DNA from: Pseudomonas entomophila
Lineage (GTDB): Bacteria; Pseudomonadota; Gammaproteobacteria; Pseudomonadales; Pseudomonadaceae
Direction of reading: 5' to 3'
Assembly: GCF_018417595.1 (NCBI RefSeq)
Contig: NZ_CP070982.1
Coordinates: 3,492,001 to 3,556,000, forward strand
DNA: 64,000 nucleotides
Below are positions 38,185 to 47,215 of the stretch, piece after piece. The notes below the pieces were generated by a model that made no database searches, had not been told where the DNA came from, and saw only the letters and a list, made by a program, of their open reading frames with translations. The translations under genes were made by a program, and so were the position numbers. Positions within the stretch are counted from its first letter, which is position 1; every line of letters begins with the position of its first letter.

Positions 38185-38285
38185 GCGGCATAGTTGATAA
38201 AAGCAATGACCACTATCGAGGACATTGATTTCAAACCCCGAAGGCGGCTGCGTAAGGTAGGGCCATGTTTACAGGAGATGCCCCC

Positions 38286-38468
38286 ATGGCCCCTATCCAG
38301 ATCATGTCCGTCGTCGGCAGTGCCGTCCCGAACAACCTGCGTCAGCAGGGCCTGCTGGCCTGCTGGTACCTGATGCGTAACGGCGAAGCCATCAGCGGCC
38401 CGCTGACCACGCGCTCCTCGGCGCAGGCCCTGGCCGACCGGCTGCACGATTCAAGCTTCATCGCCTGA
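38286..38468 (+). CDS. Small conserved hypothetical protein, 60 residues
   Basis: ATG 38286 (MAPIQIMSVVGSAVPNNL) with AGGAG eight bases upstream. Contains QGLLACWYLMRNGEAISGP and RSSAQALADRLHDSSFIA. No signal peptide or TM segment. Followed 40 bp later by a strong terminator, so it is a real monocistronic small gene. Function unknown. Confidence 0.7.
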   Translation: MAPIQIMSVVGSAVPNNLRQQGLLACWYLMRNGEAISGPLTTRSSAQALADRLHDSSFIA

Positions 38469-38509
38469 CCCGAATTTGTTGTTGTGCGTTGCTCCCTACG
38501 CCTCTTGTT

Positions 38510-38538
38510 GCCCGCCCTTTTCGGCGGGCTTTTTTTTT
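38510..38538 (+). terminator. Rho-independent terminator
   Basis: GCCCGCC (38510-38516), six-base loop, GGCGGGC (38523-38529), then nine T. Ends the small gene at 38286. Confidence 0.9.
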
Positions 38539-38706
38539 GCTCCCTCATGGGGTGGCAGTTACCCGACCTCAAGCGTGCTGCTCGGCAGGAATTGGTACAG
38601 GATTAAATTTCGTTCACGTTGCGCCCTTTGGATATAAGGCATTCGACAGCCGTTCGGCCATACTCCAAAATGCAGCGGTTTTCTGGGGGAAACCCTTGCA
38701 CAGCCA

Positions 38707-39663
38707 ATGACATACCAACATTTAGTGAGCCTCAACGTGAAAACTTCCCTGTCCATCCTCAGCCTGCTGCTGTTGCTCACAGGAACCGCGACCCTCCCGT
38801 CGACCGCTGCTGCACAACCCCCGGCCCAGATGCAACGAGATCCAAGCAAGCTGCACCTGGCCTCTGGCAGCGCCCTGTTGATCGACCTCAACACCAACCA
38901 GGAGCTGTATTCCAGCCACGCCGATCGCGTGCGCCCCATCGCCTCGGTCACCAAGCTGATGACCGCGATGGTCGTGCTCGACGCCAAGCTGCCCATGGAC
39001 GAGATGCTCAGCATGACCATCGCCAACAACCCCGAGATGAAAGGCGTGTATTCGCGGGTGCGGCTGGGCAGTGAGCTGAACCGCCGCGAAACGTTGCTGA
39101 TCACCCTGATGTCGTCGGAGAACCGCGCGGCGAACTCGCTGGCCAACCACTACCCCGGTGGCTACGGCGCGTTCATCAAGGCGATGAACGCCAAGGCACG
39201 CAGCCTTGGCATGAGCCACACCCGCTATGTCGAGCCCACCGGCCTGTCCACGCTCAACGTCTCCACCGCCCAGGACCTGGCCAAGCTGCTGATGGCCTCG
39301 CGCAAGTACCCGATGCTGAGCGAGCTGTCGACCACCCGCGAGAAGACCGTGGCGTTCCGCAAGCCCAACTACACGCTGGGCTTCCGTAATACCGACCACC
39401 TGGTGAACAAGAGCAACTGGGACATCAAGCTGACCAAGACCGGTTTCACCAACGAGGCCGGCCACTGCCTGGTGCTGCTGACCAGGATGGACAACCGCCC
39501 GGTGGCCATGGTCATCCTCGATGCCTACGGCAAGTACACCCACTTCGCCGACGCCAGCCGCATGCGCCAGTGGCTGGAGACCGGCAGCACCAAGCCGGCG
39601 CCGGCGGTGGCCATGCAGTACAAGAGCGAGCGCCAGGGCCGGGCGCGCGTGGCCCAGGACTGA
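38707..39663 (+). CDS. pbpG: D-alanyl-D-alanine endopeptidase PBP7/8
   Basis: 318 residues, periplasmic low-molecular-weight penicillin-binding protein that cleaves D-Ala-mDAP cross-links in peptidoglycan. The active-site triad motifs of the family are complete: SVTK ([12 protein letters not shown]), SEN ([13 protein letters not shown]) and KTG ([15 protein letters not shown]). A signal peptide ends near the AAA before QPPAQMQ. The ATG at 38707 gives a slightly long n-region; a GTG at 38737 (followed by [13 protein letters not shown]) is an equally good start. A terminator lies just downstream. Confidence 0.92.
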   Translation: MTYQHLVSLNVKTSLSILSLLLLLTGTATLPSTAAAQPPAQMQRDPSKLHLASGSALLIDLNTNQELYSSHADRVRPIASVTKLMTAMVVLDAKLPMDEMLSMTIANNPEMKGVYSRVRLGSELNRRETLLITLMSSENRAANSLANHYPGGYGAFIKAMNAKARSLGMSHTRYVEPTGLSTLNVSTAQDLAKLLMASRKYPMLSELSTTREKTVAFRKPNYTLGFRNTDHLVNKSNWDIKLTKTGFTNEAGHCLVLLTRMDNRPVAMVILDAYGKYTHFADASRMRQWLETGSTKPAPAVAMQYKSERQGRARVAQD

Positions 39664-39670
39664 AAACGAC

Positions 39671-39695
39671 GACGCCCCGCACGAAGCGGGGCGTC
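39671..39695 (+). terminator. Terminator hairpin after pbpG
   Basis: Perfect ten-bp stem GACGCCCCGC (39671-39680) and GCGGGGCGTC (39686-39695) with a five-base loop, eight bases after the stop. The following T-run is weak (TTGGTT). Confidence 0.65.
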
Positions 39696-39714
39696 TTGGT
39701 TGCCTGGACAACCG

Positions 39715-39801
39715 CTGTAGGAGCGGCTTCAGCCGCAATCAGCCGCGAAGCGGGTGCCAGAGACCGCGTTGCCTGCATCGCGGCTCAAGCCGCTCCTACA
39801 G
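39715..39801. repeat. REPIN: inverted pair of REP elements
   Basis: CTGTAGGAGCGGCTTCAGCCGCAAT and inverted ATCGCGGCTCAAGCCGCTCCTACAG around a spacer. Lies between the convergent pbpG and the gene ending at 39817. Confidence 0.85.
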
Positions 39802-39816
39802 AGATTTCCAGCACTC

Positions 39817-40263
39817 TCAGGCCTGGGTGCTGACCATCCCGCCGGCACTGCTGCCACCGGACTCGGTCAGGGCCTTGAGCAATTGCGCGGTGGCCGCCTG
39901 GATCTGCCCGCTGATGGTGGCGATGCTGGCCTGCTTGGCCATGACCATCGACAGCTTGGTGGTCTCGTCCATTTTTTGCGCCATGAGCATGGCCAGCTGT
40001 TTCTGCTCTTCGGCCATTTGTTTCTGCAACTGCTTGATCATCTCGCGCAATTGCGTGATGTGCCCAGGTTCGCTGCTCTCGCCTTGTCCTGCGGCCTCGG
40101 CCTTGCCAGGCGTGTCCTCGGCCCGCACGCCGTTGCCGGCCTTGCCACTTTCTTCGGTCTTGTCCGTGTTGTCCGCTTCAGCGGCGCGAACCTGCTCGGC
40201 CACTTGCAGGCCTGTGGTCAGCGGCGTCGCGCTGTTGATGCTCATACCGGTGATACCTACCAT
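39817..40263 (-). CDS. Hypothetical coiled-coil protein, 148 residues
   Basis: Function not recognised. The N-terminal third is polar and disordered-looking (rich in Glu, Gly, Ala, Ser). A helical segment with heptad character follows (ITQLREMIKQLQKQMAEEQ, QLAMLMAQKMDETTKL), then an Ala/Ser/Gln-rich helix and a short Gly-Ser tail. No signal peptide. GAGG lies nine bases before ATG 40263; an ATG six codons later is possible. It is divergent from the pvdM operon across 176 bp, so its promoter region overlaps the PvdS box, but a link with iron is not shown. Confidence 0.7.
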   Translation of the reverse strand: MVGITGMSINSATPLTTGLQVAEQVRAAEADNTDKTEESGKAGNGVRAEDTPGKAEAAGQGESSEPGHITQLREMIKQLQKQMAEEQKQLAMLMAQKMDETTKLSMVMAKQASIATISGQIQAATAQLLKALTESGGSSAGGMVSTQA

Positions 40264-40343
40264 GTCCCTGATCCTCTTCGGTGGGTCCTTTCGATGCCCT
40301 CGCTATCGGCCTTCGCGCGCGAAACTTGATGACCGCCCGGCGA

Positions 40344-40367
40344 TAAATTTGCCCCGCCGCCATTCGT
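40344..40367 (+). promoter_or_regulatory. PvdS-dependent (iron starvation) promoter of pvdMNO
   Basis: TAAAT at 40344-40348, exactly 16 bases, then CGT at 40365-40367, the known -35/-10 recognition of the ECF sigma factor PvdS. It lies 72 bp before the pvdM start in the correct orientation. Confidence 0.85.
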
Positions 40368-40439
40368 CCACCTGATACCCGAGCCCTGCCCTGGCGAGCA
40401 CGCCCGCCGGCAGGCCGATCCGATCAGCCCTGCAACGAG

Positions 40440-41795
40440 ATGGCAATGACCAAGACCCGTTCCCGCAAAGCCCTGTACATCGGCCTGCCCCTGGCCCTGG
40501 CGGTCGCCCTGGGCAGCGCCGCCGGCTATTTCTACTGGCAAGGCCAGAACGCCGGCTACCCGCTGAAGATCGTCGAGCAGGCCAAGGGCATGCACGAACA
40601 CATGCTCTCGTTCGACGGCCATATCACCGTGCCGCTGACCTTCGGCGCCCACGGCCAGGAAGCGGACAAGGACGGCCCGCACCAGTTCGACCTGGTCAAG
40701 GCCGGCAAGGGGCGCCTGTCGGGCGCGGCGCTGACCATCCTCGCCTGGCCGGAGATGTGGAACGGCCCCAACGCCCCGCACAAGCCCACCCCGGGCTTTG
40801 TCGACGAGGCCCGCCACCAGCAGGAAACGCGCTACCAGATCATCGCCAACATGGTGCGCGACTTCCCCAACCAGGTGGGTATCGCCTACACCCCCGACGA
40901 CTTCCGCCGCCTCAACGGTGAAGGCAAGTTCGCCGTGTTCATCAGCCTGCTCAACGCCTACCCGCTGGGCGACGACCTGTCGCAGCTCGACCTGTGGGCC
41001 AAGCGCGGCATGCGCATGTTCGGCTTCAGCTATATCGGCAACAACGACTGGGCCGACTCGTCGCGGCCGATGCCGTTCTTCAACGACACCGCCGACGCCC
41101 TCGGCGGGCTGTCGCCGACCGGCGAGAAAGCCGTGGCCCGGCTCAACGACCTGGGGGTGATCATCGACGTCTCGCAGATGTCGACCCTGGCCCTGGAAGA
41201 CGTGGCACGCCTGAGCCGTGCGCCGATCATCGCCTCGCACTCGGCGCCGCGTGGATTGGTGGATATCCGCCGCAACCTCGGCGACAAAGAGATGAAGCTG
41301 ATCAAAGACAGCGGCGGCCTGATCCAGGTGGTCGGCTTCAGTGGCTACCTCAAGCCCCTGGGCAAGCCGACCCTGGACAAGCTCGACGCCCTGCGCGCGC
41401 GCTTTGACCTGGGGCCGCTGCAGGACCTGAACTACGCCCTGATGCCGGGCGACCCGGCGATCACCATCTGGCCCGAGAAGCGTTTCGGCGAATACGCCAG
41501 CGGCCTGTACGGCATCCTCGACGAAGAACCCAAGGCAACGCTGAAGGCCTACGTCGACGCCATCGACTACACGGTGAAGAAGGTCGGCATCGACCATGTC
41601 GGCATCAGTTCCGACTTCAACGAAGGCGGCGGTCTGGTGGGCTGGAAGGATGTCAGCGAGATCCGCAACGTCACCGCCGAACTGCTCACCCGCGGCTACA
41701 GCGAGACGGACATCGCCAAGCTCTGGGCCGGCAACTTCCTGCGCATCTGGGACCAGGTGCAGAAAGCCGGTCACCCCGTCGCCACCGCTCGCTGA
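40440..41795 (+). CDS. pvdM: PvdM, periplasmic dipeptidase-like pyoverdine maturation protein
   Basis: 451 residues of the renal dipeptidase/M19 family. An N-terminal signal anchor or signal peptide (ALYIGLPLALAVALGSAAGYFY) is followed by the metallo-peptidase barrel; metal-site-like segments include SFDGHITVPL, IIASHSAPRGL and GIDHVGISSDF. Known role: needed in the periplasm for conversion of ferribactin to dihydropyoverdine together with the tyrosinase PvdP. pvdP is not in this window. pvdN starts 16 bp after the stop. The start could also be ATG 40446. Confidence 0.93.
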   Translation: MAMTKTRSRKALYIGLPLALAVALGSAAGYFYWQGQNAGYPLKIVEQAKGMHEHMLSFDGHITVPLTFGAHGQEADKDGPHQFDLVKAGKGRLSGAALTILAWPEMWNGPNAPHKPTPGFVDEARHQQETRYQIIANMVRDFPNQVGIAYTPDDFRRLNGEGKFAVFISLLNAYPLGDDLSQLDLWAKRGMRMFGFSYIGNNDWADSSRPMPFFNDTADALGGLSPTGEKAVARLNDLGVIIDVSQMSTLALEDVARLSRAPIIASHSAPRGLVDIRRNLGDKEMKLIKDSGGLIQVVGFSGYLKPLGKPTLDKLDALRARFDLGPLQDLNYALMPGDPAITIWPEKRFGEYASGLYGILDEEPKATLKAYVDAIDYTVKKVGIDHVGISSDFNEGGGLVGWKDVSEIRNVTAELLTRGYSETDIAKLWAGNFLRIWDQVQKAGHPVATAR

Positions 41796-41811
41796 ACAAG
41801 GCCCGCCCCGC

Positions 41812-43089
41812 ATGAACAACCGTCGCACCTTCCTCAAGCAGGCCGGCCTGGTCGCCGCCACCCTGCCCATGTTGCCTGGCGCCCTGGCGGCCACGCCCGC
41901 CGCCACTGCGCTGGACGGCCCGGGCAAATGGCACAACCTGCGCGCGCTGTTCCCGCTCGACCCGCAGGTGGCGCACTTCGCCAACTTCCTGGTCACCGCC
42001 CACCCGCGCCCGGTGCAGGAAGCCATCGACCGCCACCGCGCCGACCTCGACCGCAACCCTGCCGCGCTGATGGACTGGGAAAGCCAGTACGAATGGCAGC
42101 GCGAGGGCGAGGTGCGGGACTGGGCGGCGCGCTACCTGGAAGTCGGCCCCCGGCAGATCGCCCTGACCGGCAGCACCACCGAGGGCCTGGCACTGATCTA
42201 TGGCGGCCTGCAGGTCAGGCCCGACCAGGAGATCCTGACCACCGTCCACGAGCACTACTCCGCCCACAAGACCCTCGAATTCCGCACCCTTCGCCAGGGC
42301 ACCCAGGTGCGCAAGATCCGCCTGTTCGACAAGCCCTGGGAAATCTCGGCCGACCAGATCCTCAGCACCATCGACCAGAACATCCGCCCTGAAACCCGCG
42401 TGCTGGGCATGACCTGGGTGCATTCGAGCAGCGGCGCCAAGCTGCCGGTGGGCGAGATCGGCGAACTGGTGCGCAAGCACAACCGCGAACGCAGCGAAGC
42501 CGAGCGCATTCTCTACGTGGTCGATGGCGTGCACGGTTTCGGCGTGGAGAACGCACGCTTCGCCGACTTCAACTGCGACTACTTCATTGCCGGCGGCCAC
42601 AAGTGGCTGTTCGGCCCACGCGGCACCGGCATCATCTGCGCCGCCTCCACCACAATGGACAACCTCACCCCCAGCGTCGCCTCTTTCTCCCAGGAAGAGG
42701 ACTTCGCCACCATCATGACCCCAGGCGGCTACCACGCCTTCGAATACCGCTGGTCGCTGGGCGAGGCCTTCAAGCTGCACCTGCAACTGGGCAAGGCCGA
42801 TGTCCAGGCGCGCATTCACCAGCTCAACAGCCTGCTCAAGGAGCGCCTTGCCGAGCACCGCCAGATCGAAGTGGTGACGCCCCGCAGCCCCGAGTTCTCG
42901 GCTGGCTTCACCTTCTTCCGGATTCCCGGCAAGAACCCGGATGCGGTCGCGGCCCACCTGGTGCAGAACAAGGTGATGAGCGACGCCGTGTACCGCGACG
43001 TCGGCCCGGTGATCCGCCTGGCCCCTGGCCTGCTCAACGATGAGCAGCAGATCGACCGGGTCATGCGCCTGGTCACCCAGCAACTCTGA
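41812..43089 (+). CDS. pvdN: PvdN, Tat-exported PLP-dependent pyoverdine tailoring enzyme
   Basis: 425 residues. It starts with a twin-arginine signal (MNNRRTFLKQAGLVAATLP). The aminotransferase class V fold carries the PLP lysine near residue 264 in IAGGHKWLFGPRGTG and the Asp in LYVVDGVHGFGVENA. Known role: periplasmic conversion of the chromophore-bound glutamate side chain to the succinamide/succinic form. Part of the pvdMNO transcript. Confidence 0.95.
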   Translation: MNNRRTFLKQAGLVAATLPMLPGALAATPAATALDGPGKWHNLRALFPLDPQVAHFANFLVTAHPRPVQEAIDRHRADLDRNPAALMDWESQYEWQREGEVRDWAARYLEVGPRQIALTGSTTEGLALIYGGLQVRPDQEILTTVHEHYSAHKTLEFRTLRQGTQVRKIRLFDKPWEISADQILSTIDQNIRPETRVLGMTWVHSSSGAKLPVGEIGELVRKHNRERSEAERILYVVDGVHGFGVENARFADFNCDYFIAGGHKWLFGPRGTGIICAASTTMDNLTPSVASFSQEEDFATIMTPGGYHAFEYRWSLGEAFKLHLQLGKADVQARIHQLNSLLKERLAEHRQIEVVTPRSPEFSAGFTFFRIPGKNPDAVAAHLVQNKVMSDAVYRDVGPVIRLAPGLLNDEQQIDRVMRLVTQQL

Positions 43090-43101
43090 ACAAGGTTCCC
43101 C

Positions 43102-43983
43102 ATGAACGCTATCCTGCCCCGCCTCTCCCTGGCCGCCCTGCTCGCCACCCTCGGCCTGCCGGCGCTGGCCGCCGACACCAACACGCCGCCCGGCACGGTG
43201 TTCCGTGACTGCGCCGGCGTCTGCCCGGAAATGGTCGTGCTGCCGGCCGGCAGCTTCATGATGGGCACGCCCGACGACGAGCCCGGCCGCCAGGACGACG
43301 AAGGCCCGCTGCACCCGGTAACCTTCGCCAAGCCCTTCGCCATGAGCCGCTTCCAGGTGACCGCCGGGGAATGGGACACCTACCTCAGGCAAAGCGGCGC
43401 GAAAGTCGTCGATGGCGACGTGCGTCCCGGCCGCCACTGCACCGCCAGCAAGCCCATGTACAAGCAAGGCCCGCGTCAGCCCGCGGTGTGCATGACCTAC
43501 TTCGACGTGCAGGACTACGTGGAATGGTTGTCGAAGAAGACCGGCAAGACCTACCGCATGGTCAGCGAATCCGAACGCGAATATGCCGCCCGCGCCGGCA
43601 GCACCGGCCCGTTCCCGTTCCCGCTCGACCCGGACGCCGAGTACGAGATCAGCCGCCACGCGAACGTCTACGGCCCCAAGGACGGCTACAGCTACACCGC
43701 CCCCGTGGGCAGCTTCCCGCCCAACGCCTTCGGCCTGTACGACATGCATGGCAATGTCTACGAATGGGTCGCCGACTGCCTGCACGACAGCTACGTCGGC
43801 GCACCGACCGACGGCAGCGCCTGGGGCCGTTCCAGCCGCCAGGCGGACAGCTGCAAGGTGGTGCAGATCCGCGGCAACGACTGGGGCGAGGCGCCGATCT
43901 TCTCGCGCTCCGGCAACCGCAATGCGATGACCCCGGCGCGCCCGGGCGACTGGCTCGGTTTCCGAGTGGTGCGTGAGCTCTGA
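43102..43983 (+). CDS. pvdO: PvdO, periplasmic FGE-sulfatase-fold pyoverdine maturation oxidase
   Basis: 293 residues. Signal peptide MNAILPRLSLAALLATLGLP, then the formylglycine-generating-enzyme fold: MVVLPAGSFMMGTPDDEPGR, RMVSESEREYAARAG, YDMHGNVYEWVADC and the terminal RNAMTPARPGDWLGFRVVREL. Family knowledge: PvdO oxidises dihydropyoverdine to pyoverdine in the last chromophore step. It is the third gene of pvdMNO; GTTCCCC precedes the start, so ribosome binding is probably coupled to pvdN. Confidence 0.94.
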   Translation: MNAILPRLSLAALLATLGLPALAADTNTPPGTVFRDCAGVCPEMVVLPAGSFMMGTPDDEPGRQDDEGPLHPVTFAKPFAMSRFQVTAGEWDTYLRQSGAKVVDGDVRPGRHCTASKPMYKQGPRQPAVCMTYFDVQDYVEWLSKKTGKTYRMVSESEREYAARAGSTGPFPFPLDPDAEYEISRHANVYGPKDGYSYTAPVGSFPPNAFGLYDMHGNVYEWVADCLHDSYVGAPTDGSAWGRSSRQADSCKVVQIRGNDWGEAPIFSRSGNRNAMTPARPGDWLGFRVVREL

Positions 43984-43999
43984 AGGCCCCGCGCCACGC

Positions 44000-44023
44000 T
44001 AAATTGTCCCACCCGCTCCTCGT
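44000..44023 (+). promoter_or_regulatory. PvdS-dependent (iron starvation) promoter of pvdA-pvdE
   Basis: TAAAT at 44000-44004, 16 bases, CGT at 44021-44023. It lies 71 bp before the pvdA start and 16 bp after the pvdO stop, the same geometry as the box before pvdM, so pvdA has its own iron-regulated promoter. Confidence 0.85.
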
Positions 44024-44094
44024 CCTATCGATGTACTCCCGCAGCTCGGGGTGGCCGCCGTCGGCGCCCCCCGCCACTTCAAGGAACCGATAGC

Positions 44095-45426
44095 ATGAGC
44101 CAGCCCCACACCTCCCAGCAGGTCCACGACCTCATCGGCGTGGGCTTCGGCCCTTCCAACCTGGCCCTGGCCATCGCCCTGGAAGAACTCGCCGAAACCC
44201 ACGGCCACGCCCTCGACGCGCTGTTCATCGACAAGCAGAACGACTACCGCTGGCACGGCAACACCCTGGCCACCCAGAGCGAGCTGCAGATCTCCTTCCT
44301 CAAGGACCTGGTATCGCTGCGCAACCCCACCAGCCCCTACAGCTTCGTCAACTACCTGCACCAGAAGCAGCGCCTGGCCGACTTCATCAACCTGGGCACC
44401 TTCTACCCCTGCCGCCTGGAGTACAACGACTACCTGCGCTGGGCCGCCGAGCACTTCGCCACCCAGGCCCGCTACGGTGAAGAAGTGACCCGCATCGAGC
44501 CGGTGCTGGACAACGGCCAGGTGCGGCACCTGCGCGTGGTTTCGCGCAACACCCAGGGCCATGAGCAAACCCGCCTGAGCCGCGCGGTGGTGGTCGGCAG
44601 TGGTGGCACGCCCAAGGTGCCGGCCAGCTTCGCCGCGTTCAAGGACGACCCGCGGGTGTTCCACCACTCGCGCTACCTGAGCAGCCTGGCCACCCTGCCC
44701 TGCACCGAAGGCAAGCCCATGCGCATCGCCATCGTCGGTTCCGGGCAGAGCGCCGCCGAGGCATTCATCGACCTCAACGACAGCTACCCGTCGGTCAAGG
44801 TCGACATGATCGTGCGCGCCAGTGCCCTCAAGCCGGCCGACGACAGCCCGTTCGTCAACGAGATCTTCGCCCCCGACTACACCGACCTGGTGTTCAACCA
44901 GGAGCAGCACGAGCGGCAGAAACTGATCGCCGAGTACCACAACACCAACTACTCGGTGGTCGACATCGACCTGCTCGAGCGCATCTACGGCATCCTCTAC
45001 CGCCAGAAGGTCGCCCACCAGTACCGTCACGCCGTGCTCTGCCGCCGCCAGGTGCAGGCCGCCGTGGCCACCACCGACGGCATCGAGCTGACCCTGCAGG
45101 ACCTGGCCACCCACCAGACGCAGACCCACCGCTACGACGCGGTGATCCTCGCCACCGGCTACGAGCGCCGCTCCCACCGCGACCTGCTGGCACCGCTGCA
45201 GGGCTATCTGGAAGACTTCAACGTCGCCCGCGACTACCGCGCCCTGGCCAGCCCGGACCTGCAGGCGGCGGTGTACCTGCAAGGCTTCTGCGAGAACAGC
45301 CACGGCCTGAGCGACACCCTGCTGTCGGTGCTGCCCAACCGCGCGGCGGAAATCGGCGAGTCGCTGTACCAGGCGCTGGGCCAGGCACGCCTGAGCGGCA
45401 CCGGCAGCCTTGCGATCAGCGCCTGA
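44095..45426 (+). CDS. pvdA: L-ornithine N5-monooxygenase PvdA
   Basis: 443-residue flavin monooxygenase that makes N5-hydroxyornithine, the hydroxamate precursor in pyoverdine. FAD-binding GVGFGPSNLALAIAL is at residues 16-30, the NADPH site IVGSGQSAAEAFIDL near 216, and the substrate-side ATGYERRSHRDLL near 353. Length equals P. aeruginosa PvdA (443). Its product would feed the third module of the NRPS at 51537, whose pocket code fits hydroxyornithine. pvdE starts 11 bp after the stop. Confidence 0.96.
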   Translation: MSQPHTSQQVHDLIGVGFGPSNLALAIALEELAETHGHALDALFIDKQNDYRWHGNTLATQSELQISFLKDLVSLRNPTSPYSFVNYLHQKQRLADFINLGTFYPCRLEYNDYLRWAAEHFATQARYGEEVTRIEPVLDNGQVRHLRVVSRNTQGHEQTRLSRAVVVGSGGTPKVPASFAAFKDDPRVFHHSRYLSSLATLPCTEGKPMRIAIVGSGQSAAEAFIDLNDSYPSVKVDMIVRASALKPADDSPFVNEIFAPDYTDLVFNQEQHERQKLIAEYHNTNYSVVDIDLLERIYGILYRQKVAHQYRHAVLCRRQVQAAVATTDGIELTLQDLATHQTQTHRYDAVILATGYERRSHRDLLAPLQGYLEDFNVARDYRALASPDLQAAVYLQGFCENSHGLSDTLLSVLPNRAAEIGESLYQALGQARLSGTGSLAISA

Positions 45427-45437
45427 AGGATCACGCC

Positions 45438-47087
45438 ATGAAAACCCCTTCTCGCGGCGCCACCCGCGAACTGCTGGCCTTGCTGCGGCCGTTCTGGCCG
45501 CAGGTCACGGCGTCGATCCTGCTGGGCATTCTCGGCGGCTTCAGCGTCACGGCGCTGCTGGCCACCATCAACCGTGGCCTGCATAGCGAAGACGGCCTGA
45601 GCCTGGCCCTGGTCGGGGCGTTCGCCGGGCTGTGCGTGCTGGCCCTGCTGGGCTCGATCTTCTCCGATATCGGCAGCAACCGGGTCGGCCAGCAGATCAT
45701 CGCCAACCTGCGCCGCAGCCTGGGCGAGAAGGTGCTCAGCGCCCCCATCGCGCAGATCGAACGCTACCGCAGCCATCGCCTGATCCCGGTGCTGACCCAC
45801 GACATCGACACCATCAGCTCGTTCGCCTTCGCCTTCGCGCCGCTGGCCATCTCGGTCACGGTGGTCCTTGGCTGCATGGCCTACCTGGCGCTGCTGTCGC
45901 TGCCGATGTTCGTGCTGATGCTGGTGGCCATCGGTGTCGGCACCGTGGTCCAGTACATCGCCCGCGCCCGTGGCATCCAGGGCTTCGTCGATGCCCGCGA
46001 AGCCGAGGACGAGTTGCAGAAGCACTACCAGGCCATCGCCGAGGGCGCCAAGGAGCTGCGCATCCACCGCTCGCGCCGCCAACGCATGTTCGTCGACGGC
46101 ATCCAGGCCACCGCCGAGCGGATCCGCGACAAGCAGGTGCGCTCGGTCAACACCTTCGTGGTGGCCAAGAGCCTGGGCTCGATGCTGTTCTTCGTGGTGA
46201 TCGGCCTGGCCCTGGCCTTGCAGTCGTTGTGGCCGAGCAGCGACAAGGCGGTCATGAGCGGGTTCGTGCTGGTGCTGCTGTACATGAAAGGCCCGCTGGA
46301 GCACCTGGTCAGCACTTTGCCGATCGTCAGCCGGGCGCAGATCGCCTTTCGCCGCATCGCCGAACTGTCCGAGCAGTTCTCCTCGCCGGAGCCTCACCTG
46401 CTGCTGACCGACCGCGAGCCGCCCAAGGTGCAGGTCGAGCGCCTGCAACTGGTCGATGTGCACCACAGCTACCCGGTGGCCGATGGCGGTACGCCGTTCA
46501 AGCTGGGGCCGGTGAACCTCGACATCGCCCAGGGCGACATCGTGTTCATCGTTGGTGAGAACGGCGGCGGCAAGACCACCCTGATCAAGCTGTTGCTGGG
46601 CCTGTACCCGCCGCAACAGGGGCAGGTGCTGCTCAACGGCGAGGTGGTCGGCGACCGCGAGCGGGACGACTATCGCCAGCTGTTCACCACCATCTTCGCC
46701 GACTACTACCTGTTCGACGAGCTGGTCAACGATGGCCCCGCGGTGCCGGCCAATGCCGTGCAGTACCTCGAGCGCCTGGAAATCGACCACAAGGTGTCGA
46801 TCCGCGACGGCGCCTTCACCACCACCGACCTGTCCACCGGGCAACGCAAGCGCCTGGCCCTGGTCAGTGCCTGGATCGAGGGGCGCCCGGTACTGGTGTT
46901 CGACGAATGGGCGGCCGACCAGGACCCGGCGTTCCGCCGCGTGTTCTACACCGAGATCCTGCCGGACCTCAAACGCCAGGGCCGCACCCTGATCGTCATT
47001 TCCCACGACGACCGCTACTTCGATGTCGCCGACCAGATCGTGCGCATGGAAAACGGCCGCGTCATCTGCGAGCCCCAGCCCGCCTGA
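45438..47087 (+). CDS. pvdE: PvdE, ABC exporter of the pyoverdine precursor ferribactin
   Basis: 549 residues, a half-transporter of the cyclic-peptide exporter family (TMD plus NBD in one chain). Six hydrophobic segments lie in residues 1-300. NBD: Walker A VGENGGGKTTLIKLLLG near 372-388, signature DLSTGQRKRLALVSA, Walker B VLVFDEWAADQDP, and the H-loop IVISHDDRY. Exports the acylated peptide from cytoplasm to periplasm, where PvdM, PvdN and PvdO act. Co-transcribed with pvdA. Confidence 0.95.
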   Translation: MKTPSRGATRELLALLRPFWPQVTASILLGILGGFSVTALLATINRGLHSEDGLSLALVGAFAGLCVLALLGSIFSDIGSNRVGQQIIANLRRSLGEKVLSAPIAQIERYRSHRLIPVLTHDIDTISSFAFAFAPLAISVTVVLGCMAYLALLSLPMFVLMLVAIGVGTVVQYIARARGIQGFVDAREAEDELQKHYQAIAEGAKELRIHRSRRQRMFVDGIQATAERIRDKQVRSVNTFVVAKSLGSMLFFVVIGLALALQSLWPSSDKAVMSGFVLVLLYMKGPLEHLVSTLPIVSRAQIAFRRIAELSEQFSSPEPHLLLTDREPPKVQVERLQLVDVHHSYPVADGGTPFKLGPVNLDIAQGDIVFIVGENGGGKTTLIKLLLGLYPPQQGQVLLNGEVVGDRERDDYRQLFTTIFADYYLFDELVNDGPAVPANAVQYLERLEIDHKVSIRDGAFTTTDLSTGQRKRLALVSAWIEGRPVLVFDEWAADQDPAFRRVFYTEILPDLKRQGRTLIVISHDDRYFDVADQIVRMENGRVICEPQPA

Positions 47088-47215
47088 CCAGGCGGCTGGC
47101 GCTCGCGCCTAAATAAAAATATTTCGCAAATGCCATCCGGTTTCACGGCACTGCAACGTCTCACTTAAAGCCAATGCTAATAATTCCCACTTAACACATT
47201 TCAAGAGCTATAACG
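47088..47215 (+). promoter_or_regulatory. Upstream region of fpvA
   Basis: 128-bp AT-rich gap between pvdE and fpvA. A TAAAT occurs at 47110-47114 but no CGT follows at 16-17 bases, so it is not a PvdS box. AATGCTAATAATTCCCAC (about 47173-47190) weakly resembles a Fur site. AAGAG precedes the fpvA ATG by eight bases. Expression may come from pvdAE read-through plus an unidentified promoter here. Confidence 0.35.

Noticed and set aside
47110..47133. PvdS box before fpvA
   Set aside because: TAAAT is present but no CGT at 16 or 17 bases.
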